11,767 nt of DNA, taken from contig JAXJQF010000103.1 in NCBI GenBank assembly GCA_036311285.1, forward strand, positions 1 through 11,767. Reading direction: 5' to 3'. Under the pieces are notes generated by a model that worked only from the letters and a program-made list of their open reading frames with translations, was not told the origin of the DNA and searched no databases. Made by a program: the position numbers and the translations under genes. The stretch comes from JAXJQF01 sp036311285. Lineage in GTDB: Bacteria; Pseudomonadota; Gammaproteobacteria; Enterobacterales; Succinivibrionaceae. Positions 7,247 through 11,767 of this stretch are shown one piece after another. Within the stretch, counting starts at the first letter, position 1; each line of letters opens with the position of its first letter.

Positions 7247-7260
7247 ACACCTCCTGGTGT
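7247..7260 (-). promoter_or_regulatory. Small hairpin enclosing the pcnB Shine-Dalgarno
   Basis: In the mRNA, ACACC (7260-7256) and GGTGT (7251-7247) form a 5-base stem around the loop AGGA. The ribosome site AGGAGG (7255-7250) is therefore split between the loop and the 3' arm. The proposed AUU start follows four bases after the stem. Folding would limit ribosome access, so together with the rare start codon it would hold PcnB low. The stem is short and its stability in vivo is untested. Confidence 0.45.
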
Positions 7261-7447
7261 TTTCTTCCGCTATCTATAAATTAAATAAAAGGTCTAAATG
7301 GAACAATCCTTCCATTATGAGTTATTTAATTCCAATTGCTCCTATATTTTTATATAGAGCTTTAAGTAAAAATAATAAAACTTTAATAATAAAGCGTTAT
7401 GATTTTTACTTTTTCTTAATTTGTTACAACTTATTGGTAACAACATT

Positions 7448-7476
7448 ATTATAATGTTTGCAATGTTTTAGAACAA
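7448..7476 (-). promoter_or_regulatory. Candidate promoter for pcnB-folK-panB(-panC)
   Basis: On the minus strand TTGTTC (7471-7476) and a perfect TATAAT (7448-7453) are 17 bases apart. The -35 keeps only the TTG core. Initiation near 7441 would give a pcnB leader of about 200 bases. The -10 sits within the 17-base palindrome at 7442-7458, which could be an operator or simply AT-rich symmetry. Confidence 0.4.
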
Positions 7477-7654
7477 TATAATTTACTTTTATTTGAGCTT
7501 AAATATTTGTTTTTAAGTAATTTAAATGCCATCTTGAGCTATTTAAAATTAGCAGTTGTCTCATTATACAAGACATTATTTTTTTTTACTACATTAAAAG
7601 AACATTGTTGTTTTGAGCGTTGAGTAGCTCTTTGTTATTACTAAGAAATATTAA

Positions 7655-8689
7655 TTAACTAATAGTAAGTATTTTGTTGTTTGTAGGAATGTTAAGAAAA
7701 TTAAAGTTCTTAATTGCATGGTCAAGTATTTGTTCACAACTATATGGAATACTTCTTTCTAATTGTTCTAATTCAGTTTTAGTGACAGTATTTAACTTTA
7801 CTAGTTTGTCATTTCCAAAAATTTTCTTAAAAATGGTGTCAATTTCGTCAATAATCTTTTGCTCTAAGAATAAAAGGGCAACACATAGGTAAGCTTTAGC
7901 TAATTTACTGTCGATAGGAGTTGCGTGGTTTTGTTTTGAGTACTTTTGAGTATCAGAGCATAATACTAGTGGAAGATGAATAAAGTTTAGATTATTAGAG
8001 TTATGTTGATAGTTTTGGTTATTACAATTTGTTTCGTTACTGCATGTAATAATCGCATTTCTTAGATTTAGTTGAGCAAAGGTTGTAGCTAAGATGTCAT
8101 TCCCTCTAACTATCTCAGTAATATTTGTATCAATATCATCAACGACACAACTAAGGTTATAACTATAATAACCATCTCGTCTTTTTAATATAAAGTCATT
8201 ATTTTCTGCAAATGCTATATTGTGGATATCAATATTTCCAAGTAAAGAATCTTTAAAACTTGAAATGTTATTATCATTTTTAAATCTTATGGCGTTACTG
8301 TTGGAAGGGGGAATGTTTAGATCGCGACATCTATTGTTGTATATTCCACCCATATTTTTGATATCACTTCTAGTGCATGAGCATGAATAGGTTAAATTAT
8401 GTTTATTCAATATTTCTAAGACTTCTTTATATCTGTCTTTTCTTTGACTTTGATAGAGAATTTCTCCATCCCATTCGAATGCAAAATCTTCTAAGGTGTT
8501 AATGATTGATAGGGTGTTTTCATTATTGCATCTTGGCTCATCGATGTCTTCTATACGCAAATGCCAAAAGCCTTTTAGACTTTTGGCACGTAGATAACTT
8601 CCAAGTGCTGTAACTAATGACCCAAAATGGAGTTTTCCACTAGGTGTAGGGGCAAATCGTCCAATATATTTGATATTAGTTTGAACCAC
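7655..8689 (-). CDS. gluQ: Glutamyl-Q tRNA(Asp) synthetase
   Basis: GluQ (YadB) is a truncated glutamyl-tRNA synthetase paralogue that activates glutamate and attaches it to the queuosine base at the anticodon of tRNA-Asp, not to the tRNA 3' end. The HIGH-like GRFAPTPSGKLHFGSL (10-25), the zinc-binding set Cys103, Cys105, Tyr117 and Cys121, and the KMSKS-like YSKQNHA are visible; no anticodon-binding domain follows. At 344 residues it is longer than E. coli's roughly 300. An Asn-rich insertion of about 18 residues precedes FIHLPLVL, and the C-terminal region is also longer. The start is GTG at 8689, giving an N-terminus that fits E. coli, with no strong ribosome site. It overlaps dksA by 14 bases, so coupled translation is likely, as the dksA-gluQ pair suggests. 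Confidence 0.95.
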   Translation of the reverse strand: MVQTNIKYIGRFAPTPSGKLHFGSLVTALGSYLRAKSLKGFWHLRIEDIDEPRCNNENTLSIINTLEDFAFEWDGEILYQSQRKDRYKEVLEILNKHNLTYSCSCTRSDIKNMGGIYNNRCRDLNIPPSNSNAIRFKNDNNISSFKDSLLGNIDIHNIAFAENNDFILKRRDGYYSYNLSCVVDDIDTNITEIVRGNDILATTFAQLNLRNAIITCSNETNCNNQNYQHNSNNLNFIHLPLVLCSDTQKYSKQNHATPIDSKLAKAYLCVALLFLEQKIIDEIDTIFKKIFGNDKLVKLNTVTKTELEQLERSIPYSCEQILDHAIKNFNFLNIPTNNKILTIS

Positions 8690-9122
8690 TTAATTGTTTT
8701 TCTTTGATTTCAGCTAAGCTCTTACAGTTAACACATAAGTCAGCTGTAGGACGTGCTTCTAATCTCTTAATACCGATTTCTTCTCCACAGTCATCGCAAT
8801 AACCGAAATCGTCAGAATCAATTTTGTTGATTGTTTTTTCAATCTTCTTTAATAATTTTCTTTCACGATCTCTAATACGTAATTCTAAAGAATATTCTTC
8901 TTCTTGAGCAGCTCTGTCTAGAGGATCTGGGAATTTGCTTGATTCATCATTCATATGTTCCACAGTATTGCTAACTTCGTTGCGTAATTGATCGCGCCAT
9001 GCTTCAAGAATATTTCTGAAATGAGCTTTTTGCTTGTCATTCATATACTCTTCGCCAGGTTGAACCTCGTAAGGTTTAAATGAACCATCTGAAGCGGTTA
9101 AGTTATCTTTATTTTCGCTCAT
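8676..9122 (-). CDS. dksA: RNA polymerase-binding transcription factor DksA
   Basis: DksA binds in the RNA polymerase secondary channel and, with ppGpp, represses rRNA promoters and activates amino-acid promoters. The product has 148 residues against 151 in E. coli and aligns with a constant offset. The coiled coil covers about 33-108, with the tip motif FPDPLDRAAQEEE carrying Asp66 and Asp69 (Asp71 and Asp74 in E. coli). The zinc finger has Cys109, Cys112, Cys130 and Cys133 (C-x2-C-x17-C-x2-C), all four cysteines present, so this is the canonical and not the zinc-free form. The ATG is preceded by AGGAG at good spacing. It heads the dksA-gluQ unit and is divergent from mrcB. Confidence 0.97.
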   Translation of the reverse strand: MSENKDNLTASDGSFKPYEVQPGEEYMNDKQKAHFRNILEAWRDQLRNEVSNTVEHMNDESSKFPDPLDRAAQEEEYSLELRIRDRERKLLKKIEKTINKIDSDDFGYCDDCGEEIGIKRLEARPTADLCVNCKSLAEIKEKQLSGSN

Positions 9123-9151
9123 ATCTTTCTCCTATATGGGGAATATCTAAT

Positions 9152-9181
9152 ATTATCCTACGTGTTTTCACTTTATAACAA
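9152..9181 (-). promoter_or_regulatory. Candidate promoter for dksA-gluQ
   Basis: On the minus strand TTGTTA (9176-9181) and GATAAT (9152-9157) are 18 bases apart. Initiation near 9145 would give a leader of roughly 22 bases that includes the AGGAG ribosome site. A nearby TATAAA (in 9172-9177) is an alternative -10 with a poorer -35. Confidence 0.35.
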
Positions 9182-9236
9182 ATGTATTTGTTGATATGTT
9201 TAATTTGTATTTGAAAACAACAATTATATTATTGCT

Positions 9237-9272
9237 TTGTCAAACGTTTAATTATCCTATAAAATTAAACGT
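9237..9272 (+). promoter_or_regulatory. Candidate plus-strand promoter with overlapping inverted repeat
   Basis: TTGTCA (9237-9242) and TAAAAT (9260-9265) are 17 bases apart, each matching 5 of 6 consensus bases. A perfect 10-base inverted repeat, ACGTTTAATT (9244-9253) and AATTAAACGT (9263-9272) with a 9-base spacer, fills the spacer and -10 region. That is where a dimeric repressor would sit. Initiation near 9272 would leave a leader of about 265 bases before mrcB. The regulator, if any, cannot be named from sequence. Confidence 0.4.
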
Positions 9273-9519
9273 GCACAATTATACGCAAGTAAATATATAA
9301 TTCATTAATTTTATGTAAAAAATTATGTAATTTTAAATTTAAAGTTTAGAATATTGATCAGTGTCATACCTTTAGGGAATAATATTGTTAATTATTGTCA
9401 TACATCAAGAATATAAAAAGGTGAGATAACTTAAAAGTTGTTTTTAATAGTGATATTGTAAAAGTTTTAATCTAAAATGCTCTTGTTTTTGTTGTAATAC
9501 TCTTCATTCTTGCATTGAA

Positions 9520-9525
9520 TATAAT
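9520..9525 (+). promoter_or_regulatory. TATAAT element 12 bases before the mrcB start
   Basis: A perfect -10 hexamer ends 12 bases before the mrcB ATG. If used, initiation near 9532 would give a leader of only about six bases. No good -35 lies 16 to 18 bases upstream; TTGTAA (9492-9497) is 22 bases away. The TG at 9516-9517 is one base off the extended -10 position. Confidence 0.3.
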
Positions 9526-9537
9526 AGATTTATAAAT

Positions 9538-11767
9538 ATGGAAAAATCAGAAAAAGATAATAAGAAACGTTCACAAAATAATAATAAGAATCCAAACTAT
9601 AAGAAGAAAGTTTTTGTTTTTAGTATTAAATTGTCATTAGTAGCTTTTGCTTTGTTTGCAACTGTTTGTATGTATTATTATTCAGTTGTATTAAATAGCA
9701 GTTTAGAAGCAGAAGAAAAGTGGTCACTTCCTGCTATTGTATATAGTAGACCTCTTGAACTTTCGGTAGATCAAAAGATTACTTATACACAGCTATTATA
9801 TGAACTAAATTTGTTAAAGTATCGTAAAGTTTATGATCCTAAAAATCCAGGTGAGTATTCTGAAAGTAAAAATAAAACAAAGTTAGTTATTATTAGAAGA
9901 GCTTTTGATTTTCCGTCAGGAAGAGAGGAAGCTCGTCCTTTATTATTATCTTTTACAAATAATAAGATTGCTCGTATTCAAGATGCAGATACTTTAAATG
10001 ATATTGATTATGTAATGCTAGAACCTGTTTTACTTGATAGGTTAGGTGATGAAGAACAAGAGGATAGGGTATTAATAAAGTATGATGATTTGCCTCAGAA
10101 GTTTGTAGATACTTTACTTTATGTAGAAGATAGAGACTTTTATAGTCACTATGGTGTTAATCCTTTAGCAATTTTAAGAGCTGTTTATGTAAATCTTAAA
10201 GCAGGTAAAAGAAAACAAGGTGGTAGTACTATAACTCAACAGCTTGTTAAGAATTATTTTTTAACAAGAGAAAAGACTTTAGATAGAAAAGTACGTGAAA
10301 TCTTTATGTCTTTAATTGTTGATGCTCGTTATGAAAAAAATGAAATCATAGAGATGTATTGTAACGAGATATACCTTGGTAGAGGTAAGAGAGATATATA
10401 TGGTTTTGGTCTAGCCTCTAGATATTATTTTGGTTTGCCTATTAATGAATTAGATTGGCATCAAGTAGCTATGTTGGTTGCGATGATTAAAGGGCCTTCA
10501 TATTATAATCCTCATCGTCATCCTGAAAGAGTGAAGGAAAGAAGGGACCTTGTTCTAAAACTTATGAATCAAGCAGGTAAGATTTCAGATAAAGAATTAG
10601 CTTTATATACAAATAAACCTTTAGGTGTCGTAAATAACAGTGATATTCAAAAGATGAGTGTGCCTAGCTATATAAGTTTACTTAAGTCTGAGCTTGTTAA
10701 GCTTCTTGGTAATGATTATATAAAGAATTATAAAAATTTAGTTATTCACACAAGTTTAGATCCTCAAGTTCAAATTGCGGCTAATAAAGCTGTAGAAAGT
10801 GTAATGAGCTCTTTTAATAAAAATAGAAAGAAAAAACTTGAGTCAGCTGTAGTTGTAAGTAATTGGCGAACTAGTGATGTGTTAGCAGTTGTAGGGAGTA
10901 GTGATCCTAGTTATCCAGGCCTTAATCGTGTAACTAATGCTAAGAGACAAATAGGATCTTTAGTTAAACCTGCTGCATATTTAACAGCGTTTGCAAATGG
11001 TTGGCATCTAGGTTCAATGGTTCATGATTCCCAAGTAACTGTTAAACAAAAGAATGGACAGTTATGGACTCCTAAAAATTTTGATAATAAATTCTTAGGT
11101 TGGATGCCATTGTATGAGGCTTTTGCAACTTCTCGAAATGTTCCAATGGTTAGAGTTGGGATGAATGTAAAAGTTAAGAATGTAATTGATACTTTAAATT
11201 TACTTGGATATAGAGGTTCGTTGCAAGAAGTTCCTAGCTTGTTATTAGGTAGTATGAGTATGACACCATATGAAGTAAATCAAATGTACTCAACTATTGC
11301 AAGAGAAGGTTTGTTTGATAAATTATCGGTGGTTCGTGCTATATCTGATAAGAATACTGTTATTTACGATAGAGCAAATGAGTTAAGGGCAGAACAGGTA
11401 GTAGATCCAAGAGATGCTTATCTTACTATTTACGGTATGACAGTTGTTACTTCATCTGGAACAGCTAAGTTGTTAAACAAATATAATAAGACTTTAGCTG
11501 GAAAAACAGGTACATCAAATAGCAATAGAGACTCATGGTTCTCTGGGTTTGATAATGATGAGCTTGTAACTGTATGGATTGGTTATGATGATAACTCTCC
11601 AACAGGTTTAACTGGATCAAGTGGAGCATTAAGAATTTATGATAAGTTTGCAAGTATAAGGGGTATAAAAGAACTTAAAATTGCAAAGCCAGAAGGTGTC
11701 GAGTTTGTTAACTTTTCAATGATAGGAAGTAACAGCTATATTATGGATGCTGAAACGTGTACTGATG
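9538..11767 (+). CDS. mrcB: Penicillin-binding protein 1B, bifunctional transglycosylase/transpeptidase (3' end beyond window)
   Basis: PBP1B polymerises lipid II into glycan strands and cross-links them in the periplasm. There is no stop codon; 743 codons are visible. A short Lys/Asn-rich cytoplasmic tail (1-24) precedes one membrane helix (about 25-47). The next segment (about 58-160) resembles UB2H, the LpoB-binding domain that marks PBP1B. Transglycosylase motifs are EDRDFYSHYG with catalytic Glu197, GGSTITQQ (228-235) and Glu254, equivalent to E. coli Glu233 and Glu290 at a constant offset of 36. The transpeptidase has Ser474-x-x-Lys477, Ser532-Arg-Asn534 and Lys656-Thr-Gly658. The cytoplasmic tail is shorter than in the long E. 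coli form. No Shine-Dalgarno precedes the ATG, and no other start exists after the in-frame stop at 9451. It is divergent from dksA. Confidence 0.96.
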   Translation, partial: MEKSEKDNKKRSQNNNKNPNYKKKVFVFSIKLSLVAFALFATVCMYYYSVVLNSSLEAEEKWSLPAIVYSRPLELSVDQKITYTQLLYELNLLKYRKVYDPKNPGEYSESKNKTKLVIIRRAFDFPSGREEARPLLLSFTNNKIARIQDADTLNDIDYVMLEPVLLDRLGDEEQEDRVLIKYDDLPQKFVDTLLYVEDRDFYSHYGVNPLAILRAVYVNLKAGKRKQGGSTITQQLVKNYFLTREKTLDRKVREIFMSLIVDARYEKNEIIEMYCNEIYLGRGKRDIYGFGLASRYYFGLPINELDWHQVAMLVAMIKGPSYYNPHRHPERVKERRDLVLKLMNQAGKISDKELALYTNKPLGVVNNSDIQKMSVPSYISLLKSELVKLLGNDYIKNYKNLVIHTSLDPQVQIAANKAVESVMSSFNKNRKKKLESAVVVSNWRTSDVLAVVGSSDPSYPGLNRVTNAKRQIGSLVKPAAYLTAFANGWHLGSMVHDSQVTVKQKNGQLWTPKNFDNKFLGWMPLYEAFATSRNVPMVRVGMNVKVKNVIDTLNLLGYRGSLQEVPSLLLGSMSMTPYEVNQMYSTIAREGLFDKLSVVRAISDKNTVIYDRANELRAEQVVDPRDAYLTIYGMTVVTSSGTAKLLNKYNKTLAGKTGTSNSNRDSWFSGFDNDELVTVWIGYDDNSPTGLTGSSGALRIYDKFASIRGIKELKIAKPEGVEFVNFSMIGSNSYIMDAETCTD

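Larger units (their letters stand above)
7244..7654. other. Non-coding stretch between gluQ and pcnB, including the pcnB leader
   Basis: About 410 very AT-rich bases with no convincing gene. It holds the pcnB ribosome-site hairpin, a perfect stem AATGGAA-CAATCC-TTCCATT (7297-7316), another TTGTTAC and GTAACAA pair (7421-7427, 7437-7443), and a 17-base palindrome AACATTAT-T-ATAATGTT (7442-7458) that covers the -10 of the candidate pcnB promoter. A second minus-strand TATAAT at 7563-7568 has no recognisable -35. I see no clear terminator for gluQ, so read-through from dksA-gluQ into pcnB is possible. In E. coli the gluQ-pcnB gap is, as I recall, much shorter. Confidence 0.55.
9123..9537. other. 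Divergent regulatory region between dksA and mrcB
   Basis: This 415-base AT-rich gap contains no open frame that I can support. It holds the candidate dksA promoter, a plus-strand promoter overlapped by a 10-base inverted repeat (9237-9272), a second weaker plus-strand pair TTGATC (9354-9359) and AATAAT (9378-9383), and a direct repeat TGTCATAC at 9362-9369 and 9396-9403. The TATAAT at 9520-9525 lies immediately before mrcB. In E. coli sfsA, thpR and hrpB occupy the space between dksA and mrcB; no trace of them is visible. Confidence 0.55.

Noticed and set aside
7257..7454. Plus-strand open frame of 65 codons starting at GTG, upstream of pcnB
   Set aside because: No ribosome site, AT-driven composition, and its start overlaps the pcnB ribosome-site hairpin on the other strand; nothing resembles a known protein.
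7449..7532. Minus-strand 27-codon ORF (ATG at 7532) between gluQ and pcnB, possible leader peptide
   Set aside because: No ribosome site, no coding signature, and it ends inside the candidate pcnB promoter; too short to support.
7674..7892. Plus-strand open frame of 72 codons
   Set aside because: Antisense shadow of the gluQ 3' end.
9411..9447. Small AT stem AACTT-AA-AAGTT followed by GTTTTT, read as a terminator before mrcB
   Set aside because: The stem is only five A/T-rich pairs, too weak to call; likely chance.
11465..11653. Minus-strand open frame of 62 codons
   Set aside because: Antisense shadow of the mrcB transpeptidase region.
1..11767. Mobile elements, CRISPR arrays, tRNA or rRNA genes
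   Set aside because: No transposase, regular spaced repeats, target-site duplications, or GC-rich cloverleaf segments were seen on either strand.

Overview
The window is an AT-rich stretch (roughly one third G+C by eye) of what is almost certainly a gammaproteobacterial chromosome. It carries ten conserved housekeeping genes: gmhA, ychF, pth, panD, panC, panB, folK, pcnB, gluQ and dksA on the minus strand, plus the first 743 codons of mrcB on the plus strand, which runs off the right edge. The panC-panB-folK-pcnB-gluQ-dksA order, with mrcB nearby on the opposite strand, matches Escherichia coli. In E. coli, however, a fimbrial cluster separates folK from panB, and sfsA, thpR and hrpB lie between dksA and mrcB; neither group is present here. 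GmhA points to heptose-containing LPS, DksA to stringent-response control and GluQ to queuosine-modified tRNA. The genus cannot be fixed from the sequence; AT-rich host-associated gammaproteobacteria (for example Orbaceae or Succinivibrionaceae) are guesses only.

Layout from left to right. Positions 12-79 hold a long imperfect hairpin followed by T residues, reading as the terminator of an unseen plus-strand gene. gmhA (143-721) is a single-gene unit. A clear minus-strand terminator at 832-866 closes a panD-pth-ychF operon (903-3022). The 455-base gap 3023-3477 holds the panD promoter, a near-consensus plus-strand promoter with no gene behind it, and a probable terminator for panC. panC, panB, folK and pcnB (3478-7243) are closely packed, with an extra promoter before panC. 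A 410-base non-coding stretch follows, containing a candidate pcnB promoter and a leader of about 200 bases. gluQ and dksA (7655-9122) overlap by 14 bases. A 415-base divergent regulatory region then separates dksA from mrcB.

How the genes work together. PanB, PanC and PanD supply the ketopantoate, beta-alanine and ligation steps of pantothenate and hence CoA synthesis. FolK makes a folate intermediate. PcnB polyadenylates RNA to promote decay. GluQ modifies tRNA-Asp, Pth recycles peptidyl-tRNA and YchF is a ribosome-associated ATPase. DksA tunes RNA polymerase together with ppGpp. GmhA and PBP1B build the envelope (LPS core heptose and peptidoglycan).

I see no defence system, mobile element, CRISPR array, tRNA or rRNA, and nothing that looks like a new multi-gene system. 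The most interesting signals are translational. pcnB appears to start at an AUU codon behind a perfect AGGAGG that is folded into a small hairpin, echoing the AUU start known for E. coli pcnB. mrcB has no ribosome binding site and a TATAAT only 12 bases before its ATG. Other points are an Asn-rich insertion in GluQ, an orphan promoter between panC and panD, and a 10-base inverted repeat inside a candidate mrcB promoter.
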